Source: Xenophilus sp. AP218F
GTDB taxonomy: Bacteria > Pseudomonadota > Gammaproteobacteria > Burkholderiales > Chromobacteriaceae
Length of the DNA: 64,000 nucleotides
Assembly (NCBI GenBank): GCA_002213445.1
Contig: NJIE01000003.1
Coordinates: 417,912 to 481,911, forward strand
Reading direction: 5' to 3'
The position numbers and the translations under genes are program-made. Under the pieces are notes generated by a model. That model saw nothing but the letters and a program-made list of their open reading frames with translations, had not been told where the DNA came from and made no database searches. Positions 8,445 to 17,494 of this stretch are shown here, one piece after another (position 1 is the first letter of the stretch; every line of letters begins with the position of its first letter).

Positions 8445-9446
8445 ATGGGCGTCAAACAGATTGCGGCCGCGCTGTGCCTGGCGGTTGCGCCGCTAACATC
8501 CGCGACAGCGGCGCCGGCCCTGCCGGCGTTTCACGGCGATCCGGCGCAGTCCTCGGTCTCCGGCCTGTCCTCGGGCGCCTTCATGGCCCTGCAATATCAG
8601 GTGGCGTATTCGGCGTCGGTGGTCGGCGTCGGCGTGGTGGCCGGAGGGCCGTATTACTGCGCCCAGGGCAGGCTGCTGGGCACGCTGGCCTGCATGACCG
8701 GCACGCCGCCGGCCACCGCCGACCTGCTGGCCGCGGCGCGCGGCTTCGCCGCCCGCGGCGAGATCGACCCGCTCGCCAACCTGGCCAAGCGCCGCGCTTA
8801 TCTGTTCAGCGGCAGCCAGGACCACACCGTGCTGCCCGGCATCGTCAACGCCGCCTACGACTTCCTGCGCGGCGCGGGCATGCCTGCCGCCGGCATCCGG
8901 TTGCGCCAGGACATCCCGGCCGGCCACGGCCAGATCACGCCGGCTTACGGCAATACCTGCGGCATCACCAAGCCGCCCTTCCTCAATCATTGCCAGGCGG
9001 ACGGCAAGGGCTACGACCAGGCCGGAGCCATCCTCGGCCAGATCTACCCCGGCCTGCTGCCGCCGGCGGCGACGCTCTCCGGCCGCGTCGTCGCCTTCGA
9101 CCAGCGGCCGTTCGGCGGCAAGGGCGACAGCCTGGCCGAAGAAGGCTACGTCTATGTGCCGCGCGCCTGCCAGGCAGGCGAGCCGTGCCGGGTGCACATC
9201 GCCCTGCACGGCTGCCAGCAATCGGCCGGCAAGGTCGGCGACGCGTATTACGCCCACGCCGGCTACAACGCCTGGGCGGACGCCAACCGCATTCTGGTGC
9301 TGTACCCGCAGGTCAACCCTTCGCTGGCCAACCCGCAGGGCTGCTGGGACTGGTTCGGCTTCAGCGGCGACGATTACGCCTGGAAACGCGGCGCGCAGAT
9401 GCGGGCGATCAAGGCGATGGCGGACCGGCTGGTGTCGGGGGGGTAA
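8445..9446 (+). CDS. Secreted PHB depolymerase, type-II catalytic domain
   Basis: 333 aa with a signal peptide (about 1-23). The lipase box GLSSG (residues 40-44, Ser42) sits near the mature N-terminus and the HGCQQSAGKVGDAYYAHAG segment with the oxyanion histidine lies about 210 residues later. This order is the circularly permuted arrangement of type-II PHA depolymerase catalytic domains, which cleave short-chain-length polyhydroxyalkanoate. CWDWFGF near the end is also typical. There is no separate substrate-binding or fibronectin-like domain, so binding to crystalline polymer may be weak. A GGGAGG site precedes the ATG. It is divergent from the collagenase gene. Confidence 0.85.
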   Translation: MGVKQIAAALCLAVAPLTSATAAPALPAFHGDPAQSSVSGLSSGAFMALQYQVAYSASVVGVGVVAGGPYYCAQGRLLGTLACMTGTPPATADLLAAARGFAARGEIDPLANLAKRRAYLFSGSQDHTVLPGIVNAAYDFLRGAGMPAAGIRLRQDIPAGHGQITPAYGNTCGITKPPFLNHCQADGKGYDQAGAILGQIYPGLLPPAATLSGRVVAFDQRPFGGKGDSLAEEGYVYVPRACQAGEPCRVHIALHGCQQSAGKVGDAYYAHAGYNAWADANRILVLYPQVNPSLANPQGCWDWFGFSGDDYAWKRGAQMRAIKAMADRLVSGG

Positions 9447-9449
9447 GCG

Positions 9450-10232
9450 CTACAACTGCCGCCGCACCGGCAGCTCGGCCGGGCGGCCCAGGTGGTAGCC
9501 CTGGTACAGCTCCACGCCCAGCGCCTGCATCGCCTGGTGTTGTTCGGCGCTTTCGATGCCTTCCACCAGCATGCGGCTGCCGATGCGCCAGCCGTATTCC
9601 AGCATGGCCGGCAGCCGGCTCTGGTCGCCGGCCATGTAATCCAGCAGCAGGCTGCGGTCTATCTTGATCACGTCGGGACACAGGGCGGTGACCCTGCCCT
9701 GCGGCCCGCCCATGCCGCCGAAGTCGTCCACCGCCAAGCCGAAACCGGCGTCGCTGGCGCGGCGCAGCGGGTCGAGCAGCTGCTGGCCGTGGTGCTCCAG
9801 TTCGTACTCCAGCAGTTCGAAAATCACGCCGCCGCGATCCATCTCCAGCGTCTCCAGCATGCCTTGCAGCAGCGGCAGGTGGGCGCGGCCGCTATGGTTG
9901 TCGCCGATGACGGTTTGCAACAGCAGGTTGAGGCACAGGCAACCGGATTCGCCGCTTTGGGCGTAGTTGCGGACGTGGATCAGCCGCGCCAGGCGGTCGG
10001 CCTCGGCGGCCTGCTCCGGCGCGAGCGAGGAGAAGAACAGATCGGGCGGCGGGCGCTGGCCGGCCGCGTTGTCCACCCTGAGCAGCGCCTCGTGGCCGAA
10101 CAGGCCGCCGCCGCGGTAGAACACCGGCTGGAATACGCTGGAAAACCGCCAGTCGCCGTAATGCGCGCGGTAGCGGCCGGCGGCGTCGCGAAACAGCTGG
10201 GCGGCGGCCAAGCGGCTGGGGAGGGGTTCCAT
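9450..10232 (-). CDS. EAL-domain cyclic-di-GMP phosphodiesterase
   Basis: 260 aa, essentially a stand-alone EAL domain with no sensory or membrane segment. The catalytic set is present: EALLR (48-52), the Asn of CLNLLLQ, the Glu of FELLEYEL, the paired Asp of VDDFGG, the Lys of DVIKIDRS, the Glu of LVEGIES and the Gln of YQGYHLGRP. It should therefore hydrolyse c-di-GMP to pGpG in the cytoplasm. It ends three bases before the stop of the convergent PHB depolymerase gene. It may influence the Lap adhesin locus later in the window through the shared c-di-GMP pool, which is an inference. Confidence 0.85.
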   Translation of the reverse strand: MEPLPSRLAAAQLFRDAAGRYRAHYGDWRFSSVFQPVFYRGGGLFGHEALLRVDNAAGQRPPPDLFFSSLAPEQAAEADRLARLIHVRNYAQSGESGCLCLNLLLQTVIGDNHSGRAHLPLLQGMLETLEMDRGGVIFELLEYELEHHGQQLLDPLRRASDAGFGLAVDDFGGMGGPQGRVTALCPDVIKIDRSLLLDYMAGDQSRLPAMLEYGWRIGSRMLVEGIESAEQHQAMQALGVELYQGYHLGRPAELPVRRQL

Positions 10233-10305
10233 GGCGCGACCTGTTAGAGGCGGACAGATTTCAGCATAGCAAGCCGGCGCGGGCTTGCCGGCTTGCCCGC
10301 GGCGC

Positions 10306-11070
10306 TCAATCGGCGATATGCAGCTGGGTGCCGGCCTCCTGCATCAGCCGAGCGATGTTGGCCGGCACCGGCTTGTCGGTGAACAGCGCGCTGATCTGGC
10401 TGAGGCGGCCCAGCTCCACCAGCGCCGGGCGGTCGAACTTGCTGTGGTCGGCGGCCAGGAACACCTGGCGCGATTGCTGGATGATGGCTTCGGTGGTGCG
10501 CACCTCGCGGTAGTCGTAGTCGCGCAGCGTGCCGTCGGCTTCGATGCTGGAGACGCCGATGATGCCGTAATCCACGCGGAACTGGCGGATCAGCTGCACG
10601 GTGGCTTCGCCGGTCAGGCCGCGGTCGCGCTTGCGCAGCGTGCCGCCCAGCACGATGACTTCGCAGTCGGCGTAATCGCACATCATGTCGGCGACGTGCA
10701 GATTGTTGGTGATCACCCTGAGGCCGCGGTGGCGGTGCAGCGCCTTGGCGATTTCTTCGGTGGTGGTGCCCAGATTGATGAACAGCGAGGCGTTGTTGGG
10801 GATGTGGGCGGCCAGGCAATGGGCGATGCGGCGCTTCTCCTCTATGCACAGCACCTGGCGCGCCTGGTAGGCGACGTTTTCCACGCTGGAGAGCACGCTG
10901 GCGCCGCCGTGGTAGCGTTGCAGCAGCTGGTGCTCGGCCAGGAGGGCGATGTCGCGGCGTATGGTCTGGCGGGTGACGGCGAAGTGCTCGGCCAGCTTTT
11001 CCACGCTGACGTAGCTCTCGCGCTTGACCATGTCCAGCAGTTCTTGTTGCCTATGATTCAGGATCAGCAT
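10306..11070 (-). CDS. glpR: DeoR-family repressor, GlpR-like
   Basis: 254 aa, the length of E. coli GlpR (252). The N-terminal helix-turn-helix (YVSVEKLAEHFAVTRQTIRRD, about 20-40) and the following HGGA segment are DeoR hallmarks. The C-terminal effector domain contains INLGTTTEEIA, GGTLRKRDRGLTGEAT, GIIGVSSIEADG, YDYREVRT and ADHSKFDRPA, which align closely with GlpR, the glycerol-3-phosphate-responsive repressor of glp genes. No glp gene is in the window, so the target is not shown and the symbol is by similarity. The ATG at 11070 is chosen over an upstream in-frame start at 11256 because it gives the GlpR N-terminus. Confidence 0.8.
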   Translation of the reverse strand: MLILNHRQQELLDMVKRESYVSVEKLAEHFAVTRQTIRRDIALLAEHQLLQRYHGGASVLSSVENVAYQARQVLCIEEKRRIAHCLAAHIPNNASLFINLGTTTEEIAKALHRHRGLRVITNNLHVADMMCDYADCEVIVLGGTLRKRDRGLTGEATVQLIRQFRVDYGIIGVSSIEADGTLRDYDYREVRTTEAIIQQSRQVFLAADHSKFDRPALVELGRLSQISALFTDKPVPANIARLMQEAGTQLHIAD

Positions 11071-11300
11071 TGTTGTTGGTTTCTCCCTGTGTGCGGGCGA
11101 TTGTAAGCGATTTGCTCTAATCCCCGCCAACCGCCGCCCCGCCAGCCGCGGGCGGGCTCGTGTTAAGGTAGGCGCGTGATTCCCGCCGCCGTCGCGGCCG
11201 GTCTGCGGACTGGCCGCGCGCGGCGCGGCGTGATACCGTAATTCGACTGTATACAATATCCGTCGCAGCGCCTGGCGCGCGGCGGCCCAAGGAGAAAAGC

Positions 11301-12689
11301 ATGTTCGCCCCGTCTGTTTTCGCCCAGCGTCGCGCCGGCTTGCAGCAGGCAGGCCTCAGCGGCCTGTTGTTGTTTGTCGGCAACGTCGATTCGCCGATGA
11401 ATTACGCCGACAACACCCTGCCCTTCGTGCAGGACTCCAGTTTCCGTTACTTCTTCGGTCTGAACGAGCCGGGGCTGGCCGGCGTCATCGACGCCGACAG
11501 CGGCGAGGCGACGCTGTTCGGCAACGATCCGGACGTGGCCGACATCGTCTGGACCGGCCAGTTGCCGAGCCTCGCCGAGCGCGCCGCCCAGGCCGCCGTC
11601 GCCGCCAGCCGCCCGTACGCCGAACTGGCCGCGCGGCTGGCCGAAGCCCGCGCCGCCGGCCGCCCGGTGCATTATCTGGCGCCGTACCGCGGCGAAACGC
11701 TGATCGAAATGGGCCGCTTGCTGGACACGCATCCGGCCCAGGTCAAGGACGGCTTCTCCCCGGCGCTGACCCGCGCCGTGGTGGCGCTGCGCGAAATCAA
11801 GGGCCCGGAAGAAATCGCCGAGATGGAAGCCGCGCTGGGCGTGACCCACGCCATGCACATCGCCGCGATGCAAAACGCCAAGCCGGGCGTGATCGAATAC
11901 CAGGTGGTGGGGATCATGGAAGGCATCATGCGCCGCCACGACTGGCAGCTGGCTTACCCGTCCATCTTCTCCAAGCGCGGCGAAGTGCTGCACAACCATC
12001 GCCACGACAACGTGCTGCAACAGGGCGACCTGGTGCTCAACGACACCGGCTGCGCCAGCGGCGGCGGCTACGCCAGCGACATCACCCGCACCTTCCCGGT
12101 GGGCGGCAAGTTCACCACCCGCCAGCGCGAGCTGTACGACACGGTGCTGGACATGCAGCTGGCGGCCATCGAGGCGATCCGCCCCGGCGTCCGCTACCTG
12201 GACGTGCACAAGCTGGCGGCGCGGGTGATGGTGGAGCGCATGAGCGCGCTGGGTTTCTTCCATGGCGACGCCCATGAAATCGTCGAATCCGGCGCTTACG
12301 CCATCGCCTTCCCGCACGGCCTGGGCCACCAGATCGGCATGGACGTGCACGACATGGAAGCGCTGGGCGAAGACCTGGTGGGCTACGGCGACAACGTCGA
12401 ACGCAGCCCGCTGTTCGGCATGGGCTATCTGCGCCTGGGCAAGACGCTCAAGGCCGGCATGACGCTGACGGTGGAGCCGGGCCTGTACTTCATCCCGGCC
12501 CTGATCGAGGCCTGGGAGAAGGAAGGCCGCCACAGCCAGTTCATCCACTACGCCAAATTCCGCGAATACGCCGACTTCGGCGGCATCCGCATCGAGGACA
12601 ACGTGCTGGTGACCGAGGACGGCAGCCGCGTGCTGGGCGCGCCGATTCCGAAAACGGTGGAAGAAGTGGAAGCGGTGATGGCGGTATAA
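11301..12689 (+). CDS. M24B family Xaa-Pro aminopeptidase
   Basis: 462 aa. The N-terminal ~170 residues form the creatinase-type domain and the rest is a pita-bread metallopeptidase. The five metal ligands can be seen: two Asp in LVLNDTG and YASDITRTF, His in FPHGLGHQIGMDVHD, and Glu in LTVEPGLYF and GIRIEDNV. Such enzymes remove an N-terminal residue preceding proline, using Mn or a similar divalent metal. AAGGAGAAAAGC precedes the ATG. It is divergent from the glpR-like gene and ends at a strong terminator shared with the chemoreceptor gene. Confidence 0.88.
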   Translation: MFAPSVFAQRRAGLQQAGLSGLLLFVGNVDSPMNYADNTLPFVQDSSFRYFFGLNEPGLAGVIDADSGEATLFGNDPDVADIVWTGQLPSLAERAAQAAVAASRPYAELAARLAEARAAGRPVHYLAPYRGETLIEMGRLLDTHPAQVKDGFSPALTRAVVALREIKGPEEIAEMEAALGVTHAMHIAAMQNAKPGVIEYQVVGIMEGIMRRHDWQLAYPSIFSKRGEVLHNHRHDNVLQQGDLVLNDTGCASGGGYASDITRTFPVGGKFTTRQRELYDTVLDMQLAAIEAIRPGVRYLDVHKLAARVMVERMSALGFFHGDAHEIVESGAYAIAFPHGLGHQIGMDVHDMEALGEDLVGYGDNVERSPLFGMGYLRLGKTLKAGMTLTVEPGLYFIPALIEAWEKEGRHSQFIHYAKFREYADFGGIRIEDNVLVTEDGSRVLGAPIPKTVEEVEAVMAV

Positions 12690-12709
12690 ACCGCCGCCGC
12701 GCAACGCCA

Positions 12710-12734
12710 AACGGGGCCTTGCGGCCCCGTTTTC
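12710..12734. terminator. Bidirectional terminator between the aminopeptidase and chemoreceptor genes
   Basis: A 10-bp stem (AAACGGGGCC / GGCCCCGTTT, 12710-12719 and 12724-12733) with a TTGC loop has T residues on both exit sides. It separates two convergent genes. Confidence 0.85.
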
Positions 12735-12748
12735 ACATGGCGCGCCGG

Positions 12749-14377
12749 CTATAGCCGGAAGCGCGAGGTCAGCTGCTGCAGGTTTTGCGACAGCGAGCTG
12801 AGCTGGCTGGAAGTGGTGGCCAGCTCCTCCACGGTGGCGCTGTTCTGCTCGGCCATCTGCGACACCTGCTCCATGCTTTGCGCCAGCAGCAGGCTGGCCG
12901 AGCGCTGTTCGCCGAGCGAGCCGGTGATGTTGGAGATGGTGCCGACGATGGACTCGGTGCTGCCCTCGATCTCCTGCATCGAGCCGCTGGCCTCGCGCGC
13001 GCTGCCGGACACGGTTTCCACGCTGGACAGGCTTTGCTCCATGCTGTCCACCACCCGGTGGGCGCTTTGCTGGATGGAACCGATCATCTGGGTGATTTCC
13101 TGCGCCGAGCTGGTGGTGCGCTCGGCCAGCTTGCGCACCTCGTCGGCCACCACCGCGAAACCGCGGCCCATTTCGCCGGCCCGCGCCGCCTCGATGGCGG
13201 CGTTGAGCGCCAAGAGATTGGTCTGGTCGGCCACGTCGCGGATCACGGTGACGATATTGCCTATTTTCTGCACTTCCTCGGTCAGGCTGCGCATCTGGCC
13301 GGCGGTGGTGCCCACCGATTCGGTCACCACCTGGATCTTGCCCACCGAGGCCTGCACCGCGCGGCCGCCGCGGCTGGCCAGCTCGCCGGCCGAGCGCGCC
13401 TGGGCGGAGGCCTGCTCCGCGTTGTCGGCCACGTGGTTGATGCTGACCGTCAACTCCTCGATGGTGGCGGCGGCCGAGGTGGTGGCTTCGGACTGGCGCT
13501 GGGCGCTGCCGGCCACTTCTTCCGACATGCTGGCCAACTCGCGGGCGGCGCTGGAGACGTTGCTGGCGTTTTCCTGGATGCTGGCCACCACCTGGCGCAG
13601 GTCGCGGCGCATGTCCTGGATGTCGCGCGCCATGACGATGGCCTCGTCGCGCGCCTCCGGCAGCGCCTCGTCCTGCCCGGAGAGGTCGCCCTCCTTGATC
13701 TGCAGCACCAGCTGCGCCGACTTCTGCAAGGGCACGGTGACCAGCCGGGCGATGAACCAGGCGGCGGCGGCGGCGACGATCAGCGCCAGCGCCGCGGTGG
13801 CGATCAGCATTTCCCGCGCCAGATTGTAGGTGTGGTCGCCGTCGTCGATGGCCTTTTGCATCATTTCATCCTGGTAGGCCGCCAGTTCGTTCAGCGCGGC
13901 CATGAAGGCGTTGTTGGCCGGAGCGAACTTTTGTTTGAGGATGGCGAGCGCCTCGGCATTCTTGTTGGCGCGGGCCATTTCATAGAGGGGCGCGTACTGC
14001 TGGCTGAGCTCGTTGCGGGTTTGTTGCACCCGCTCGAACAGCTGGCGGCCCTTGGGCGAGACCAGGGCCTTGTCCAGTTTTGCCAGGCTGGCGTTGTTCT
14101 CCGCGCGCAGCGCTTCCACGTGCGCGATTTCCGCCTCCACCTCCTTGGGATCGGTGATGATGATGGCGTTGCGCACCCCGCGGCCCACGTCCAGCGTAGC
14201 CACCACGACCTTATTGATCAGCACGATCTTGGGATAGCGGTTGTTGGTGATGTCCTGCATCTTGCCGCGAATGTCGCCGAGTTTGAGCATCGCCACGATG
14301 ACGATGATCACCAATAACGCCAGCAGCAGGCCGAAACCGGCCATCAGTTTTTGTCTAACGGTGAGTTGCGCGAACAT
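12749..14377 (-). CDS. Methyl-accepting chemotaxis protein
   Basis: 542 aa with classical topology: transmembrane helix at about 10-31, a periplasmic four-helix-bundle (4HB_MCP) sensor, a second transmembrane helix at about 190-212, a HAMP domain, and a long cytoplasmic signalling coiled coil. The signalling tip [20 protein letters not shown] followed by [20 protein letters not shown] is diagnostic. The protein ends shortly after the methylation helix (LTSRFRL) without a C-terminal CheR-binding pentapeptide, so adaptation may need a helper receptor. The ligand cannot be told from sequence. The 165 bases upstream (14378-14542) are relatively AT-rich and probably hold its promoter. Confidence 0.93.
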   Translation of the reverse strand: MFAQLTVRQKLMAGFGLLLALLVIIVIVAMLKLGDIRGKMQDITNNRYPKIVLINKVVVATLDVGRGVRNAIIITDPKEVEAEIAHVEALRAENNASLAKLDKALVSPKGRQLFERVQQTRNELSQQYAPLYEMARANKNAEALAILKQKFAPANNAFMAALNELAAYQDEMMQKAIDDGDHTYNLAREMLIATAALALIVAAAAAWFIARLVTVPLQKSAQLVLQIKEGDLSGQDEALPEARDEAIVMARDIQDMRRDLRQVVASIQENASNVSSAARELASMSEEVAGSAQRQSEATTSAAATIEELTVSINHVADNAEQASAQARSAGELASRGGRAVQASVGKIQVVTESVGTTAGQMRSLTEEVQKIGNIVTVIRDVADQTNLLALNAAIEAARAGEMGRGFAVVADEVRKLAERTTSSAQEITQMIGSIQQSAHRVVDSMEQSLSSVETVSGSAREASGSMQEIEGSTESIVGTISNITGSLGEQRSASLLLAQSMEQVSQMAEQNSATVEELATTSSQLSSLSQNLQQLTSRFRL

Positions 14378-14542
14378 TCAAAACCCCCAATCGTCGAAAA
14401 TAACCCGTCTGATTTGCATGTCTGGCGATATGCGGACGTATTGACAGCATCTAGTTGAAAGATAGCTATTGATGGGACGACGACAAGAGAAATTCCGGCG
14501 CGGGCGGCAAAACGCCGGCGGCCGGAACGGGGGAAAACCGGG

Positions 14543-15010
14543 TCAGCGAGCCTGAAACCAGCGGTCGCCGAAGTTGACCAGCAACACGCCGGCGATCACC
14601 AGCGCCGCGCCCAGCAGCCGCGGCGCGCCCACGTCCCGCAGCGGCATCGCCAGCCAGCCGAAGCGGTCGAACAGCAGCGAGGCGCACACCTGCCCGGCGA
14701 TGATCAGCGACAACATCGCGGCCACGCCCAGCCGCGGCGCGAGCAGGGTGGTGCCGAACACGAAGCCCGCGCCCAGCGCTCCGCCCAGCAGCATCCACCA
14801 CTCGGCGCGGCCCAGCTGGGCCAGCTGGCTCCATTTCTGGCCGGTGACGGCGCAAGCAAACGCCAGGGCGAAGCAGCCGACGCCGAAGGACACCAGCGCC
14901 GCCTGCAAGGCGCTGCCATCGATCAGCAGCTTGAGCTGGTTGTTGATGGCCGCCTGCAGCGGCACGACCAGGCCGATGGCGAAGGCCATCAGGGCAAGCA
15001 GATAAGCCAT
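14543..15010 (-). CDS. YdcZ-type DMT family transporter
   Basis: 155 aa, about five hydrophobic helices. VPLQAAINNQL near the N-terminus, GGALGAGFVFGT in the middle and GQVCASLLFDRFGW and LLVNFGDR at the C-terminal half are typical of the DMT YdcZ (formerly DUF606) family, half-length relatives of drug/metabolite exporters that usually act as dimers. The substrate is unknown. It is a single gene about 75 bases downstream of the YkgJ-like gene on the same strand. Confidence 0.82.
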   Translation of the reverse strand: MAYLLALMAFAIGLVVPLQAAINNQLKLLIDGSALQAALVSFGVGCFALAFACAVTGQKWSQLAQLGRAEWWMLLGGALGAGFVFGTTLLAPRLGVAAMLSLIIAGQVCASLLFDRFGWLAMPLRDVGAPRLLGAALVIAGVLLVNFGDRWFQAR

Positions 15011-15085
15011 TGTCTTCCTTTCTGCGCATGGCCGGCGATGATTAAGAGGAAGGCGCGGGCGCGTCGAATGTTCGAGGTGGAGCGT

Positions 15086-15460
15086 TCAGGCCTTGCGGGT
15101 GTAGGCGCAGAAGCCGGGCTTGGGCCCGACCTTGGGATGGTTGCGGCAGGTATTGGGGCGGCGCTCGTAAATGGTGCACAGCCGGGTCTTGGCGTCCAGG
15201 TACAGACAGTCGCCGTTGGCGCGCTGCGCCAGCGTGAACAGGCTGTTCTTGAAGTTGAAGTGCTGGGTGACGCGCTGCTTTTCCAGCCGCTTGGCGATGT
15301 TCTTGATCGGCTCTTCCAGCTCGAACTCGTCCACCACGCCGATGCGGATCAGATCGGGCAGCTTCACCTCCACCGGCATGGCGCAACAGGACGCCGCGCA
15401 ATCGCCGCACAGGCCGTTCTTGTACTTGATCCAGGTTTCCAGGCGATTGATGTCGGCCAC
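15086..15460 (-). CDS. YkgJ family cysteine-cluster protein
   Basis: 124 aa. CGDCAASCCAMP (Cys18, 21, 25 and 26) near the N-terminus and later CLYLDAKTRLCTIYERRPNTC and CAY form the eight-cysteine pattern of the YkgJ/UPF0153 family, which probably binds zinc or an iron-sulfur cluster. The biochemical role is unknown. The ATG at 15460 has an AAGGAT-type site upstream. No functional link to the neighbours is evident. Confidence 0.85.
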   Translation of the reverse strand: MADINRLETWIKYKNGLCGDCAASCCAMPVEVKLPDLIRIGVVDEFELEEPIKNIAKRLEKQRVTQHFNFKNSLFTLAQRANGDCLYLDAKTRLCTIYERRPNTCRNHPKVGPKPGFCAYTRKA

Positions 15461-15573
15461 GGCTCATCCTTAAGGCATTGAATGCAAAACGCTTTCCCCG
15501 CGCGCGGGGAGGGCGCATTCTACGGCCCGCCCGCCTGGCTGGCAAGCCGGCGGCGCGGATGAGCGGCGGCGGC

Positions 15574-15888
15574 CTAGTGGCCGGCCTGGCGCGCGCCGCG
15601 CGGCGGGCGCAGACGGGCCAGCAGCTGCAAGGCGGCGCCGGCGGCGCTGGCCAGCATGCCGAGCAGCGCCAGCAGCACGCCGATGCCGAATTCCGGCGGC
15701 AGCGCGCCGCCGGGCGCGGCCTCGGGCTCGGTTTGCAGCATCAGCATCAGGCCGCCCAGCAGCGACAGGGTGCTGAGCAGCCAGTAAACGCGGCCGCGGG
15801 ACTTGAGCCAGCTGTGGCGCAAGGACCAGAGCAGGGCGGCGAGGTAGGACAGGAGAATGAGGAAGGAGAAAAGTTCTGTGTCCGGCAT
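15574..15888 (-). CDS. Small hydrophobic inner-membrane protein, unknown function
   Basis: 104 aa starting MPDTELFSF. Three hydrophobic segments (about 6-22, 33-52 and 67-92) suggest three membrane passes, ending in a basic tail (RLRPPRGARQAGH). I recognise no family. No clear ribosome site precedes the ATG at 15888; instead a long stem-loop lies just upstream (15893-15938), so start-codon access may be structurally controlled, or translation could begin at an upstream in-frame TTG. A reading extended to 16020 overlaps the end of thiE and is rejected. Confidence 0.55.
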   Translation of the reverse strand: MPDTELFSFLILLSYLAALLWSLRHSWLKSRGRVYWLLSTLSLLGGLMLMLQTEPEAAPGGALPPEFGIGVLLALLGMLASAAGAALQLLARLRPPRGARQAGH

Positions 15889-15892
15889 TGTC

Positions 15893-15938
15893 GGGGTCTG
15901 ATTATTCCTGAGAGTTTTAGTCAATACAGGAATAGACC
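15893..15938 (-). other. Imperfect stem-loop between thiE and the small membrane protein gene
   Basis: TATTCCTG (15903-15910) pairs with CAGGAATA (15927-15934), and flanking GGGTC/GACCC extends the stem with a three-base bulge. The loop is 16 bases. There is no T-run, so it is not a standard terminator. It ends about five bases before the ATG at 15888. Confidence 0.55.
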
Positions 15939-15976
15939 CGACCCGCCGCGCAAGGTTCTGCGCTGACGGCGGGCGC

Positions 15977-16591
15977 TCAGAACAACGCGGCCAGCTCGGC
16001 GGCGGCGGCTTGCGGGTCAAGCTGGTCGAACAGGCCGCCGATCACGGCGATGGCGTCGGCGCCGGCGGCGACCACCCGGCCGGCGTTGCCGGCGTGAATG
16101 CCGCCGATGGCGACGGTGGCGACGCCGAGCCCGGCGGCGTCGGCGAACAAGCCCAACGGCGCGGCCGCGGCGTCGGGCTTGGTGGCGGAGGGGAACACCG
16201 CGCCGAAGGCGACGTAGTCGGCCCCGGCGGCGACGGCCCGGCGCGCCAGATCCAGCTGGTTGTAGCAGGACGCGCCGATGATGGCGTCCGGCCCCAGCAA
16301 GGCGCGGGCGGCGGCGATGTCGCCGTCGTCGCGGCCGAGGTGGACGCCGTCCGCCCCCACCGCGCGCGCCAGCTGCGCGTCGTCGTTGATGATCAGCGTC
16401 GCCCCGCGGCTGCGGCACAGGCTGGCCAGCAGGCTGGCCTGCCACAGCCGGCGGGCGGCGTCGCGGCTTTTGTTGCGGTATTGCAGCGCGCGCGCGCCGC
16501 CTTGCAGCGCGGCGGCGGCCTGCTCCAGCAGCCGCTCGGTGTCGTCGCTGTCCGGGGTGATCGCGTACAGGCCCTTAATCGCGCGCGGCAT
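15977..16591 (-). CDS. thiE: Thiamine-phosphate synthase ThiE
   Basis: 204 aa TIM-barrel enzyme that joins HMP-pyrophosphate and thiazole phosphate to give thiamine phosphate. Visible family blocks are GLYAITPD, LQYRNKS (pyrophosphate binding), LIINDDAQLA, GADGVHLGRDD, IGASCYN, DYVAFGAVFPSATKPDA and VAIGGI. The ATG at 16591 is chosen because GAGGACG lies just upstream; an ATG five codons earlier (16606) lacks a site. It overlaps the 3' end of thiD by 17 bases, so the two are co-transcribed and probably coupled. Confidence 0.93.
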   Translation of the reverse strand: MPRAIKGLYAITPDSDDTERLLEQAAAALQGGARALQYRNKSRDAARRLWQASLLASLCRSRGATLIINDDAQLARAVGADGVHLGRDDGDIAAARALLGPDAIIGASCYNQLDLARRAVAAGADYVAFGAVFPSATKPDAAAAPLGLFADAAGLGVATVAIGGIHAGNAGRVVAAGADAIAVIGGLFDQLDPQAAAAELAALF

Positions 16592-17420
16592 CGTCCTCGT
16601 CCTCATCGTCGCCGCGCGCCCAGAACATGCGGTCCGGCAGGTATTGGCCCATGCCCGGCCGGAAGCCGTTGAGCAGGGTCTGGTAGGTGTATTCCTGCGC
16701 CTCGCGCACCGCCTCCGGCAAGAGCAGGCCGGTGGCCAGCATGCCGGCGATGGCCGAGGCCAGCGTGCAGCCGGAGCCGTGATAGCTGCCGGGCAGGCGC
16801 TCCCAGTGGTCGGAGCGCACCACGCCGTCGCCGCCGTACAGGCTGTTGATCACTTCCTTGCTGTTTTCGTGGGTGCCGGTGATCAGCAAGTGCGGGCAGC
16901 CCAGCGCCAGAATGCGCTCGGCGCACTGGTCCAGGGTCAGCTCTTCGTCCTCGTCCGGATCGTTGCTGGCCAGCCGGCGGGCTTCCAGGCTGTTGGGGGT
17001 GAGGATGGTGACTTGCGGAATCAGGATGTCGCGCATCGCGGCGATCAGGTCGTCGTCGGCCAGCTCGTGGCCGCCGCCGCTGGCCAGCACCGGGTCCAGC
17101 ACCGTGGGGATGTCCGGGTAGTCGGCCAAGAGCTGCGCCACCACCGCCACGTTTTCGACGCTGCCGAGCATGCCGATCTTGAAAGCCGCCACCGGCATGT
17201 CTTCCATCAGAAAGCGCGCCTGGTCGTTGACCCAGTCGGCGTCCAGCACCATCAGGTCGTTGACGCCGACGGTGTCCTGCACCGTGATGGCGGTGATCAC
17301 CGACAGGGGATGGCAGCCAAGGCTGGCCAGCGTCAGGATATCGGCCTGGATGCCGGCGCCGCCGGAGGGGTCGGAACCGGCCAGGGTGAGCACCACGGGC
17401 GGGGAGGACGGAGTGGACAA
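16575..17420 (-). CDS. thiD: Hydroxymethylpyrimidine/phosphomethylpyrimidine kinase ThiD
   Basis: 281 aa ribokinase-fold enzyme phosphorylating HMP and HMP-P. LTLAGSDPSGGAGIQAD at the N-terminus, the KIGMLGS segment, DPVLASGGG, LTPNSLEA and the C-terminal anion hole PGSYHGSGCTLASAIA are all present. An acidic tail (GDDEDEDDAARD) is unusual but common as a lineage-specific extension. First gene of a thiD-thiE pair. I looked for a thiamine-pyrophosphate riboswitch in the short space before the divergent rubredoxin gene (17421-17494) and found none; the gap is too small. Confidence 0.94.
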   Translation of the reverse strand: MSTPSSPPVVLTLAGSDPSGGAGIQADILTLASLGCHPLSVITAITVQDTVGVNDLMVLDADWVNDQARFLMEDMPVAAFKIGMLGSVENVAVVAQLLADYPDIPTVLDPVLASGGGHELADDDLIAAMRDILIPQVTILTPNSLEARRLASNDPDEDEELTLDQCAERILALGCPHLLITGTHENSKEVINSLYGGDGVVRSDHWERLPGSYHGSGCTLASAIAGMLATGLLLPEAVREAQEYTYQTLLNGFRPGMGQYLPDRMFWARGDDEDEDDAARD

Positions 17421-17494
17421 GTGGCTGACCTCTTTGTTTTATTGCTGCCGCAGGATTTAGAATGCCTATTTTATCCGAACACAAGGTGAAAGCG

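Noticed and set aside
17421..17494. Possible thiamine riboswitch ahead of thiD
   Set aside because: The space to the divergent rubredoxin gene is only 74 bases and I could not find the THI-box sequences.
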